From an uncultured Prevotellaceae bacterium (lineage in GTDB: Bacteria; Bacteroidota; Bacteroidia; Bacteroidales; Bacteroidaceae): a DNA stretch of 59,654 nucleotides. A model generated the notes under the pieces. The model searched no databases. It had not been told where the DNA came from and was given only the letters and a program-made list of their open reading frames with translations. A program made the position numbers and the translations under genes. The stretch lies in contig ONCZ01000038.1 in the NCBI GenBank assembly GCA_900316445.1, positions 1-59,654 on the forward strand. The letters run 5' to 3'. Positions 51,122-58,762 of this stretch are shown piece after piece (position 1 is the stretch's first letter; every line of letters starts with the position of its first letter).

Positions 51122-52579
51122 CTATTTCGTGATCCCGAAGATCTCGCGGACCACTTCCTTATCGTCGAAATGGTGCTTCACACCCTGAATCTCCTGATAG
51201 TCCTCGTGGCCTTTACCCGCAATGAGGATCACATCGCCCTTCTCAGCCATCATACAGGCCGTCCGGATGGCCTCACGACGGTCTACGATGCTGATGACCT
51301 TCTTCATCTGACGGGCATCGAGTCCTTCGAGCATATCGTTGATGATGTCCTGCGGCTCCTCGAAACGGGGATTGTCAGACGTGATGATCACACGGTCACT
51401 CAGTTTCACCGCCTCCTGAGCCATCAGCGGACGCTTACCCTTGTCGCGGTTACCGCCTGCACCACAGACGGTGATCACCTTACCCTTGCCGTTGAGCACC
51501 TCGTGGATGGCATTGAGCACATTCTCCAAGGCATCGGGGGTATGGGCATAATCGACGATGGCGGTATAGCCCTCAGGCGAATGGATAGGTTCCAGACGAC
51601 CGCTCACACTTTTCAATGTGCTAAGGATGAGCAGCACGTCTTCGGGCTTCTTGCCCAGCATCACCGCCGCACCATAGACGGCGAGCAGATTGCTCACATT
51701 GAACTTTCCAATGAACTGTACGCCCACCTCCTTGCCGTTGATGTCGAGATACATACCTTCGAAGTGACACTCGATGAGCTTCGCCTTGAAGTCCGCCATA
51801 CTGCGGGTGGAATAGGTCTTCACCTGAGCCTCACAGTTCTGCACCATAAACAGACCGTTCTTATCGTCGGCATTGGTGATGGCGAAGGCATCTTTCCCGA
51901 GACCGTCGAAGAAGGCTTTCTTCGCATCGCGATAGTTCTCGAAGGTGCCGTGATAGTCCAGATGGTCACGCGTCAGGTTCGTAAAGAGACCGCCTGCGAA
52001 GTGCAGTCCTCCGATACGCTTCTGGGCGATGGCGTGACTGCTGCACTCCATAAAGGCATACTCACAGCCGGCATCCACCATCCGGGCCAGGAGTTTGTTC
52101 AGCTCGATGGGATCGGGCGTCGTATGGTCTGCGGCGATGGCCTCGTCCTCGATATAGTTGCAGACGGTGGAGAGGAGGCCGCACTTATGTCCGAACTTGC
52201 GGAACATATTATATAATAAGGTGGCGATAGTCGTCTTGCCGTTGGTTCCGGTGACACCCACGAGCTTCAGTTTTTCCGAGGGGGTGCCATAGAACTGCGT
52301 AGCCACCTCGCCGACGCAGTCTTCCGTCGATTCCACAGCGATGTAGGTGATGCCGGGTTCCCGCTTGTTGGGGAAATACTCGCACAAGACAGCCACCGCC
52401 CCTTGCTCGATGGCTTTGGGAATGAACTTGTGGCCGTCGGTCTGAGTACCTGGGATGGCCACGAACAGATGTCCTGCCTCAATACGGCGGGAGTCGATGT
52501 TTACGCCCGTAATCTCGATGTCATCGTCACCGAGCATATTGAGCACTTCTACATTCTTCAGCAGTTCCTTCAGTTTCAT
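51122..52579 (-). CDS. murE: UDP-N-acetylmuramoyl-tripeptide synthetase, meso-diaminopimelate-adding
   Basis: 485 residues. ATP loop [19 protein letters not shown] (about 110), the carbamylated-lysine region, and DNPRFEEP near residue 405. The DNPR motif marks meso-diaminopimelate specificity, so this organism's stem peptide should carry DAP, as expected of Gram-negatives. murF, which often follows murE in other phyla, is not present; mraY comes next. Confidence 0.96.
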   Translation of the reverse strand: MKLKELLKNVEVLNMLGDDDIEITGVNIDSRRIEAGHLFVAIPGTQTDGHKFIPKAIEQGAVAVLCEYFPNKREPGITYIAVESTEDCVGEVATQFYGTPSEKLKLVGVTGTNGKTTIATLLYNMFRKFGHKCGLLSTVCNYIEDEAIAADHTTPDPIELNKLLARMVDAGCEYAFMECSSHAIAQKRIGGLHFAGGLFTNLTRDHLDYHGTFENYRDAKKAFFDGLGKDAFAITNADDKNGLFMVQNCEAQVKTYSTRSMADFKAKLIECHFEGMYLDINGKEVGVQFIGKFNVSNLLAVYGAAVMLGKKPEDVLLILSTLKSVSGRLEPIHSPEGYTAIVDYAHTPDALENVLNAIHEVLNGKGKVITVCGAGGNRDKGKRPLMAQEAVKLSDRVIITSDNPRFEEPQDIINDMLEGLDARQMKKVISIVDRREAIRTACMMAEKGDVILIAGKGHEDYQEIQGVKHHFDDKEVVREIFGITK

Positions 52580-52592
52580 ATCGCTTAAATAT

Positions 52593-54707
52593 TTAATTCA
52601 TCACTAAATCACAAACCATTCCCTGTTTGACGGCGGTGCCGGCAAAGATACTCTGCGACTTCACCTTACCGCGACCTCTCACGCGGGCCTTCACACCTCG
52701 GCTCTCCAACTGATACACAGCATCGCGGGCACCCATACCAACGAGGTTCGGTACAATATTACGCGCCGTCTTCGGGGCAGCAGTCCGCTGGCCTTTCACG
52801 CCGAGACTGTTCATCACATAGCCCGCAGCCTCTGTGTCGCCCGTCTTCACTTCAGGCGTGAAGCTGGAGTTCTCATCACGGGCATCATCGACGCTGAGTT
52901 TCAGGTGCTGCGCCATCACACCCTCGGAAATCTTATGGAACACCACACCGCTCATACCACCACCTGAAGCAGGCAGTCCTGACTTCTTGATACAGACGAT
53001 ACAAGTATAACGGGGATCATCTGCGGGGAAGTAACCGGCAAAGCTCAGCCAGTAACGTGTGGTGCCGGAGTGATAGCTGCCATACTGGTCGGCCACCTGT
53101 GCCGTTCCCGTCTTTCCGGCCACTTTGAAGCTCTTCGAACCAGCCTTACGGCCCAATCCCTGACTCACCACGTGCTCGAGGATCGTCTGCATCGTCTTGA
53201 TGGTCTGCGGCTTGGCGATGCGCTCCTTCAGCACCTCGGGCTCGAACTCCCGGATCACCTGTCCGTCCTTCACCAGCTGTTTCACGAAGCGGGGCTTCAT
53301 CATCTTACCGTTGTTGGCGATGGCGTTGTAGAACGATACCGTATTGATAGGCGCAATCTGCGTCTCGTAGCCGATACTCATCCAAGGCAGCGTGGTCTTA
53401 CTCCAGTATTTCGCACGGTCGGTGGTCTTCGTGTCCGGCATACGGATATACGGCGGCTGATAACCCACGAGAGGGATCTTCAGGTCTTCGTGGATACCGA
53501 TACGATAGAGTCCCTGCACATATTTGGTAGGATTGCTGCCGTAATACTTATCGATGAGGTAACTCACACCAATGTTCGAACTGACCTCGAGCGCACGGGG
53601 CACGCTGATGGTGCCATAGCCTCCGCGTCGCCAGTTGTGGTCTTTCATCGGACGTCCGTGCATCTCCATCACACCGCTACCAGTAGGGATGGTCATCGTG
53701 GTGTCGATCACTCCGTCGTCGAGGGCCACGAGGAACGAGGCGACCTTGAACACCGATCCCGGCTCACAACGGAAGCTGATGGCGCGGTTCACCATCTCGT
53801 AGTATTGTCCGTCGGCTCCTCTCTCCATATTCACGATGGCCTTGATGTCGCCCGTCTTCACCTCCATCAGGATGGCGACGCCCATCTCACCGCCGATCTC
53901 CTTCAGCTCGTCGATGACGGCGTGCTCCGCCAAGTCCTGCATCCCCACGTCGATGGTAGTCACAACATCGGCACCGTCGATGGGATTCAGCACGGGGATA
54001 TCCATATACTTGTTCAGCACCTTACGACGGTGCATCAGACCGTTGGTACCACGCAGGATGGAGTCGTAGGAGAGTTCGAGGCCGTACTTCGCGCTGTCCT
54101 TCGCACCGAACATATCGCCGATGGTGCGCTGTGCCAGCGAACCGAAAGGACGGCGACGGGCATTATTCTCCTCCCAGTGAAAGCCGCCCCTGTATTTCGG
54201 CAGCGAGAGGAACGGCAACGCCTTCACCTCGCAGAACGTGTTGTAGTCGATGCGTCGGGGCCAGATCGCCCAGTTGCGGGCACCCACACTACCGTTGCGC
54301 TGTACCTTCTGCTTGCCCTCCGTGAGATTGTGCTTGAACTCCTCTATCGAACGTGAGGGGAATATCTGGTGCAGACCTGCGCAGAGACTGTCGAGCTTCT
54401 CCACCCACAGCGAGTCGCGCTTCTTTACCCACGTCGTATCGTCGGCGCCGGCCTGGAAGTCGAGGTATATCTTGTATTCGGGGATGCTGCTGGCCATCAG
54501 CTGTCCGTCGCAGCTGAGGATGTTGCCGCGTCCGGGCTTCACGCTCACGCTGTCGCGCTTCAGTCTCGCAGCCACCTCCGACCAATACTGCTTCTTCGCC
54601 GTCATAATATAGAGGGCCTTGCCGATGACGGCAAACCCTATCAGTGTCATCACTATCGCGATGGCGAAATAGCGGGGCATTACTTTATCGTTCCTGAACT
54701 TACTCAT
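52593..54707 (-). CDS. ftsI: Septal transpeptidase FtsI (PBP3) with PASTA domain
   Basis: 704 residues. One N-terminal membrane segment (about 11-30), pedestal domain, and transpeptidase with SxxK in [13 protein letters not shown] (active Ser near 310), SSN in [13 protein letters not shown] and [12 protein letters not shown]. The C-terminal 60 residues ([20 protein letters not shown] onward) form one PASTA domain, usual for Bacteroidetes FtsI. It cross-links septal peptidoglycan together with FtsW. Start overlaps the ftsL stop by 8 bases. Confidence 0.95.
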   Translation of the reverse strand: MSKFRNDKVMPRYFAIAIVMTLIGFAVIGKALYIMTAKKQYWSEVAARLKRDSVSVKPGRGNILSCDGQLMASSIPEYKIYLDFQAGADDTTWVKKRDSLWVEKLDSLCAGLHQIFPSRSIEEFKHNLTEGKQKVQRNGSVGARNWAIWPRRIDYNTFCEVKALPFLSLPKYRGGFHWEENNARRRPFGSLAQRTIGDMFGAKDSAKYGLELSYDSILRGTNGLMHRRKVLNKYMDIPVLNPIDGADVVTTIDVGMQDLAEHAVIDELKEIGGEMGVAILMEVKTGDIKAIVNMERGADGQYYEMVNRAISFRCEPGSVFKVASFLVALDDGVIDTTMTIPTGSGVMEMHGRPMKDHNWRRGGYGTISVPRALEVSSNIGVSYLIDKYYGSNPTKYVQGLYRIGIHEDLKIPLVGYQPPYIRMPDTKTTDRAKYWSKTTLPWMSIGYETQIAPINTVSFYNAIANNGKMMKPRFVKQLVKDGQVIREFEPEVLKERIAKPQTIKTMQTILEHVVSQGLGRKAGSKSFKVAGKTGTAQVADQYGSYHSGTTRYWLSFAGYFPADDPRYTCIVCIKKSGLPASGGGMSGVVFHKISEGVMAQHLKLSVDDARDENSSFTPEVKTGDTEAAGYVMNSLGVKGQRTAAPKTARNIVPNLVGMGARDAVYQLESRGVKARVRGRGKVKSQSIFAGTAVKQGMVCDLVMN

Positions 54708-55236
54708 CTATATAAATAATGTATGGTGGCTGGTCTGCGACGTGCAGCACACTGTCCTTGTTCTGTTTCAACGCTTCGAGTACTTTACTCTCACGGCACT
54801 TCTCCGTCAGGGTGCTGGAGCACGAGAGGGCCTTGTACTTCGCGTCGAGCACCTCCTTCTCCAGTTTGTCGATGGCTATCAGATCCTGCTGGCACTGGTA
54901 TCTGAACGCCACATAGACGATGGTGAAGACCACCATCAGCAAGAAGAGCCAGATCTGACGGCGCACCATATCGGCGGTCAGGAAGTCGCCACCGAGGATC
55001 GTACGGAGCGTCAGCGTCGGTGTCAGCTTGGGATCTTCCTCCTTCGCCTGCTCCTTGATCATCTGGATGGTCTTTTTCGTTTGCTCCTTAACATCCTCCA
55101 GAGCATCCTTTTCCCCTCCTGAGTAGGAGGGGCCAGGGGTGGTCTGATCCGCCTTAGACGAAGTGGTCTGATCCGCCTTCTCTTCTACGACCGCCTCCTG
55201 AATCTCCAATTCTATATCGTCTTTCTTCTTACCCAT
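54700..55236 (-). CDS. FtsL-like divisome protein with repeat-derived N-terminal extension
   Basis: 178 residues from ATG 55236 (MGKKKDDIELEIQ); a GTG at 55245 is also in frame. A single membrane segment (about 97-116, IWLFLLMVVFTIVYVAF) is followed by a short coiled coil (about 117-150). The position between rsmH and ftsI and this topology identify FtsL; the sequence itself is poorly conserved. Residues about 18-41 read ADQTTSSKADQTTPGPSYSG and are the translation of palindromic element copy 6, including a duplicated 17-base part (55139-55155 and 55163-55179). The cytoplasmic tail is thus partly made from a mobile or repetitive element. Confidence 0.82.
   Translation of the reverse strand: MGKKKDDIELEIQEAVVEEKADQTTSSKADQTTPGPSYSGGEKDALEDVKEQTKKTIQMIKEQAKEEDPKLTPTLTLRTILGGDFLTADMVRRQIWLFLLMVVFTIVYVAFRYQCQQDLIAIDKLEKEVLDAKYKALSCSSTLTEKCRESKVLEALKQNKDSVLHVADQPPYIIYIDE
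55113..55147 (+). repeat. GC-rich palindromic element, copy 6, inside ftsL
   Basis: CCCCTCCTGAGTAGGAGGGG then CCAGGGGTGGTCTG, continuing ATCCGCC as in copy 4. It lies wholly within coding sequence and keeps the frame. Confidence 0.88.
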
Positions 55237-55238
55237 CT

Positions 55239-55275
55239 CTTTCACCTTTTCACTTTTTCACCTTTTCACCTATTC
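55239..55275. repeat. Tandem word TTTCACCTTTTCAC at the ftsL-rsmH junction
   Basis: CTTTCACCTTTTCACTTTTT then CACCTTTTCACC spans the end of rsmH and the start of ftsL. The same word as at bamA. Confidence 0.65.
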
Positions 55276-56200
55276 TCAATTTCGCGCTTCTGCTCCTGGG
55301 GTTCCTTACCTGTTCCTCCTCATCCGGCACAATCACCTTCCCCCCGATCTGACGGAAGGGCGACTCGGTGCGCCCGAAGAAGTCCTGCTTCACCTTTCCC
55401 TCCACGTTGCCCGCCTTCATCATATTCTTCACCAGACGGTCTTCCAGCGAGTGATAGGTAATCACCGAGAGCCTGCCACCCTCGCAGATGAGGTCTCTGG
55501 CGCCATTGAGCATCTCCTTCAGGGCGTCCATCTCGTGGTTCACCTCAATGCGGAGTGCCTGGAACAGCTTCGCAGCATCCTTCTTCCATTGACCATTGAC
55601 CATTGAAGATTGATCATTGACCATTGACCATTGACCATTGATCATTGAAGACTGAAGCAGGTCGCTGGTGGTCTCAATACGCTTTTCAGCTCTCGCCTTC
55701 ACGATGGCGGAGGCTATCCGACGGGCATTTTTCAGTTCGCCGTAGATATAGAAAATGTCTGACAACTGCTCCTCACCGTATGTATTCACAATGTCTGCTG
55801 CCGTCTTCCCCGAGCGCTTGTTCATCCGCATGTCAAGAGGTGCGTCGAAACGGAACGAAAAGCCGCGTGTCTCGTCATCGAAGTGATGGCTCGACACACC
55901 AAGGTCGGCCAACAGCCCGTCAATCTCCTCGATGCCATAGTAGCGCATCCAGTTCTTCAGATACCTGAAATTACTTCTTACAAATGTGAAGCGCTCGTCG
56001 CTGACGATGTTCCGCTCTGCGTCCTCGTCCTGATCGAAGCTGTACAGACGCCCCCCAGCGCCCAGCCGGCTGAGGATCTCGCGGCTGTGTCCGCCGCCGC
56101 CGAAAGTCACATCTACGTAAACACCGTCGGGCTTGATCTCAAGCCCGTCGACGCTCTCCTTCAGGAGCACTGGTACGTGATATCCCTCAGCTGTAATCAT
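55250..56200 (-). CDS. rsmH: 16S rRNA m4C1402 methyltransferase RsmH (MraW)
   Basis: 316 residues from ATG 56200 (MITAEGYHVPVLLKESVDGL). The frame is open to an ATG at 56248, but those 16 codons are the ATAAACTGTAAACT array and would overlap mraZ. Motifs: YVDVTFGGGGHSREIL (SAM site), LLADLGVSSHHFDD, RGFSFRFDAPLDMRM and LSVITYHSLEDRLVKNMM. Residues about 183-205 (SSMINGQWSMVNDQ and SSMVNGQW) are the translation of a tandem CATTGAC array (55585-55652) and are not part of the family. The usual RsmH helices resume at KKDAAKLFQALRIEVN. Confidence 0.95.
   Translation of the reverse strand: MITAEGYHVPVLLKESVDGLEIKPDGVYVDVTFGGGGHSREILSRLGAGGRLYSFDQDEDAERNIVSDERFTFVRSNFRYLKNWMRYYGIEEIDGLLADLGVSSHHFDDETRGFSFRFDAPLDMRMNKRSGKTAADIVNTYGEEQLSDIFYIYGELKNARRIASAIVKARAEKRIETTSDLLQSSMINGQWSMVNDQSSMVNGQWKKDAAKLFQALRIEVNHEMDALKEMLNGARDLICEGGRLSVITYHSLEDRLVKNMMKAGNVEGKVKQDFFGRTESPFRQIGGKVIVPDEEEQVRNPRSRSAKLRIGEKVKK
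55585..55652. repeat. CATTGAC tandem array inside rsmH
   Basis: About nine copies of CATTGAC/CATTGAT/CATTGAAGA words across 68 bases in frame with rsmH. It lies in a linker of the helical domain where RsmH proteins vary in length. Confidence 0.85.
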
Positions 56201-56205
56201 CTGTA

Positions 56206-56238
56206 AACTGTAAACTATAAACTGTAAACTATAAACAA
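56206..56238. repeat. Tandem word AACTGTAAACTATA at the mraZ-rsmH junction
   Basis: GTAAACTGTAAACTATAAAC then TGTAAACTATAAAC, overlapping the mraZ stop. Similar words (CTATAAACTGTAACCGTAAA) recur at 57713-57736 between the two acyltransferase genes. Confidence 0.65.
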
Positions 56239-56684
56239 TCCCCTCCATTCATAATCTTCTCAAACTCCTCGCCGAACTCCTCGTCGCTCTTCAGCGTCTT
56301 CTGCAGATTCTGCGGCGACCAGATCTCGATGGTGTCGTCCATTCCGATAAACTGCAAGTCCTGCCCGATGCCTGCCGCCCGCTGGAGGCGCTTCGAGATC
56401 AGGAAACGGCCGTTGCCGTCGAGTGTGACGACCTCAGCCTCCGACACGAACTGGCGGAACATCTGCTGATGCACCGGCTTCCAGGGGCGCAACTGCTCCT
56501 TCAGCATATCGAGTCGTTCGTTCCAGACACTTTCGGGATAAAGCACGAGACACGACTGGAACACATCCTTCCTCAGCACAAGGTTTTCCTCGCCAGATGC
56601 AGAGAGCACCTTGCGGAAAACAGCCGGCAGGAAAGCCCTTCCCTTTGCGTCTGTCTTTGCTTCAACATTACCCAAAAAACGCAT
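56229..56684 (-). CDS. mraZ: Transcriptional regulator MraZ
   Basis: 151 residues, two SpoVT/AbrB-like half-domains with the paired motifs DAKGRAFLPAVFRK (about 12-25) and DGNGRFLISKRLQ (about 95-107). MraZ binds direct repeats upstream of its own gene and regulates the dcw cluster, of which it is the first gene here. Matching 10-base repeats lie at 56729-56758. Length fits. Confidence 0.94.
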   Translation of the reverse strand: MRFLGNVEAKTDAKGRAFLPAVFRKVLSASGEENLVLRKDVFQSCLVLYPESVWNERLDMLKEQLRPWKPVHQQMFRQFVSEAEVVTLDGNGRFLISKRLQRAAGIGQDLQFIGMDDTIEIWSPQNLQKTLKSDEEFGEEFEKIMNGGDCL

Positions 56685-56712
56685 AAACCTTATTATATAA
56701 TAGATTCGGTTA

Positions 56713-56720
56713 CAAAATTA
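56713..56720 (-). promoter_or_regulatory. -7 box of the dcw cluster
   Basis: Minus-strand TAATTTTG (56720-56713), 28 bases before the mraZ ATG. The region where a -33 box should be is filled by the MraZ repeats. Confidence 0.5.
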
Positions 56721-56728
56721 CACATTTT

Positions 56729-56758
56729 TCCCCACTTTAATCCACTTTCCCCCACTTT
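56729..56758 (-). promoter_or_regulatory. MraZ operator: three 10-base direct repeats
   Basis: Minus strand AAGTGGGGGA, AAGTGGATTA, AAGTGGGGAA in exact 10-base steps. Known MraZ boxes are GTGGG-type repeats at 10-base spacing upstream of mraZ. Placement over the -33 region would let MraZ repress its own promoter. Confidence 0.8.
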
Positions 56759-56840
56759 TTTTTGATTTTAACTTTATTTTAATGATTTCGGAGGGTTGCG
56801 CACACAAAATAAATTTAAATATTTCATTTTTTCTTCAATT

Positions 56841-56874
56841 TTTGCACACATTTAAAAGAAATGTGCTATTTTTG
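56841..56874 (+). promoter_or_regulatory. Promoter of the glycine-lipid genes
   Basis: TTTG (56841-56844), 22 bases, TATTTTTG (56867-56874); the ATG at 56900 follows. It diverges from the dcw promoter. Confidence 0.5.
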
Positions 56875-56899
56875 CAGACTGTTAGCGAAAAGTGTAGAA

Positions 56900-57724
56900 A
56901 TGGCAGACTTGACAAAAAAGACGATTGACATCGAAAAGATACTCAAATCGAAGATGGGTCCGAAGGCAAAGTTCGTGCCCGGATTCCTCGTCAGCTGGCT
57001 CAAGCGCATCGCCCATCAGGATCAGGTGAACGCCTTTCTCTGGGACAGCCGCGACAAAGTGGGCGTTGAATGGCTAGAAGAGTGCGTGCGCTATCTCGAC
57101 ATGACGCTCGAGATAGAGGGCAAGGAGAACCTGCCCGACCCCAACGACGGCCGCCTCTATACCTTCGTGAGCAACCATCCCCTCGGCGGTGAGGACGGTG
57201 TGGCCCTCGGCGCCATCATCGGGCGACACTATGACGGCCGCTTCCGCTACCTCGTCAACGACCTGCTCATGAACCTCCCGGGACTGGCTCCCGTCTGCAT
57301 CCCCATCAACAAGACCGGCGGACAGAGCCGCAACTTCCCCGTGATGGTCGAAGCCGGTTTCCAGAGCGACAACCACATGCTGATGTTCCCCGCAGGACTC
57401 TGCTCACGCAAGAAGGACGGCGTCATCAGCGACATCCCCTGGACGAAGACGTTCGTCTCGAAGAGCATCCAGTACCAGCGCGACGTGGTGCCCATCCACT
57501 TCAGTGGACAGAACTCCAACTTCTTCTACCGTCTGGCGAACTTCAGCGACCGTTTCCTGCCTTTCAACCTCGCCATGCTCTTCCTCGTCGACGAGATGTA
57601 CAAGAATGTCCACAAGACCTTCCGCGTAACCATCGGCAAGCCCATCCCCTGGCAGACGTTCGACAAATCGCGCACACCCAAAGAATGGGCCCAGTACGTC
57701 CGCTCAGAGGTCTATAAACTGTAA
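56900..57724 (+). CDS. glsA: PlsC-like O-acyltransferase, probable glycine-lipid synthase GlsA
   Basis: 274 residues from ATG 56900 (MADLTKKTIDIEKILKSKM); 13 upstream codons of the open frame include the -7 box. The acyltransferase motif is SNHPLGGEDGVALGAIIG, where His and Asp are separated by five residues in place of four; this form is usual in the Bacteroidetes OlsA/GlsA-type group as I recall. LMFPAGLCSRKKDG is the third block and IHFSGQNSNFFY the fourth. In Bacteroides thetaiotaomicron the GlsB/GlsA pair makes N-acyl-O-acyl glycine lipids; here GlsA would add the second acyl chain. It is followed 20 bases later by the GlsB-like gene. Confidence 0.82.
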   Translation: MADLTKKTIDIEKILKSKMGPKAKFVPGFLVSWLKRIAHQDQVNAFLWDSRDKVGVEWLEECVRYLDMTLEIEGKENLPDPNDGRLYTFVSNHPLGGEDGVALGAIIGRHYDGRFRYLVNDLLMNLPGLAPVCIPINKTGGQSRNFPVMVEAGFQSDNHMLMFPAGLCSRKKDGVISDIPWTKTFVSKSIQYQRDVVPIHFSGQNSNFFYRLANFSDRFLPFNLAMLFLVDEMYKNVHKTFRVTIGKPIPWQTFDKSRTPKEWAQYVRSEVYKL

Positions 57725-57744
57725 CCGTAAACTGTAACAAAGAT

Positions 57745-58752
57745 ATGGAACAACCAATTATCGCCCCCATCGACAAAGAAGTCCTCAAACAGGAGCTGAC
57801 CCCTGAGCGCCAGCTCCGCATGACCAACAAGAGCCACAACGAGATCTACATCATCACGGCCCACAACGCGCCGAACGTGATGAAAGAGATCGGACGTCTG
57901 CGCGAGATAGCCTTCCGCGAAGCGGGAGGCGGCACAGGCAAGGCGATGGACATCGACGAGTTCGACACCTGCGAGAACTGCTACAAACAGCTCATCGTGT
58001 GGAATCCCGAGGCCGAGGAGATCATCGGCGGCTACCGCTATCTCGAAGGCACCAAGTGGGAGATGGACGAGAAGGGCCAGCCCAAGCTCGCCACCAGCCA
58101 CATGTTCCATTTCTCAGAGAAGTTCCTCAAGGAGTATATGCCCTATACCATCGAACTCGGCCGTTCGTTCGTCTCGCTACCCTATCAGAGCTCCCGCATG
58201 GGTGCCAAGAGCCTCTTCGCCCTCGACAACCTCTGGGACGGACTCGGCGCACTCACCGTCATCATGCCCAACGTACGCTACTTCTTCGGCAAGTTCACCA
58301 TGTATCCCTCCTATATCCGTCGCGGGCGCGACATGATCCTCTACTTCCTCCACAAGCACTTCGCCGACAAGGAGAACCTCATCACCCCGATGAAACCGCT
58401 GGAGATTGAGGCAGACCCGAAGGAGCTCGAGGCGCTCTTCTGCGAGCCCGAATTCAAGGAAGACTACCGCATCCTCAACGCCGAGATCCGCAAGCTGGGC
58501 TACAACATCCCGCCGCTGGTGAACGCCTACATGAGCCTCTCGCCCACGATGAAGCTCTTCGGCACCGCCATCAACTACGGCTTCGGCGACGTTGAGGAGA
58601 CGGGCATCCTCATCGCCATCGAGGAGATCTTCGAGCAGAAGCGCGTCCGCCACATCGACTCTTTCATCAAGGAGCACCCCGAGGCCTTCAAGATCACCAG
58701 CGGCGCGAATAAGATCATCTATAAGGAGAAGTCGGCAAATACCGTCGACTGA
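57745..58752 (+). CDS. glsB: GNAT-type N-acyltransferase, probable glycine-lipid synthase GlsB
   Basis: 335 residues. OlsB/hemolysin-like acyltransferase of the GNAT fold: IGRLREIAFREAGGGTGKAMD, DTCENCYKQLIVW, EEIIGGYRYLEGT, TIELGRSFVSLPYQSSRMGA and FFGKFTMYPSYIRRGRDMIL. It should transfer an acyl chain (3-hydroxyacyl) from ACP to the amino group of glycine, the first step of glycine lipid synthesis; GlsA then completes the lipid. Gene pair and order support the role. Soluble or membrane-associated. The next gene is convergent with a gap of only 10 bases and no terminator between. Confidence 0.82.
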   Translation: MEQPIIAPIDKEVLKQELTPERQLRMTNKSHNEIYIITAHNAPNVMKEIGRLREIAFREAGGGTGKAMDIDEFDTCENCYKQLIVWNPEAEEIIGGYRYLEGTKWEMDEKGQPKLATSHMFHFSEKFLKEYMPYTIELGRSFVSLPYQSSRMGAKSLFALDNLWDGLGALTVIMPNVRYFFGKFTMYPSYIRRGRDMILYFLHKHFADKENLITPMKPLEIEADPKELEALFCEPEFKEDYRILNAEIRKLGYNIPPLVNAYMSLSPTMKLFGTAINYGFGDVEETGILIAIEEIFEQKRVRHIDSFIKEHPEAFKITSGANKIIYKEKSANTVD

Positions 58753-58762
58753 ATGACCACAT

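Noticed and set aside
49779-52579. Missing murF as a deletion in the dcw cluster
   Set aside because: Bacteroidetes usually lack murF between murE and mraY, so this is normal order and not a loss.
53070-54356. Long plus-strand open frame of 428 codons opposite ftsI
   Set aside because: Antisense shadow of a certain gene, His/Arg/Leu-rich without family motifs; arises from codon bias in GC-rich genes. The same holds for 6011-7060, 28931-30007, 30041-30943, 41214-42020, 51113-52216 and 23650-24738.
56900-57724. Degenerate HX4D motif meaning an inactive acyltransferase
   Set aside because: NHPLGG followed by a residue and DG is the usual form in this Bacteroidetes subgroup as far as I recall; other blocks are intact.
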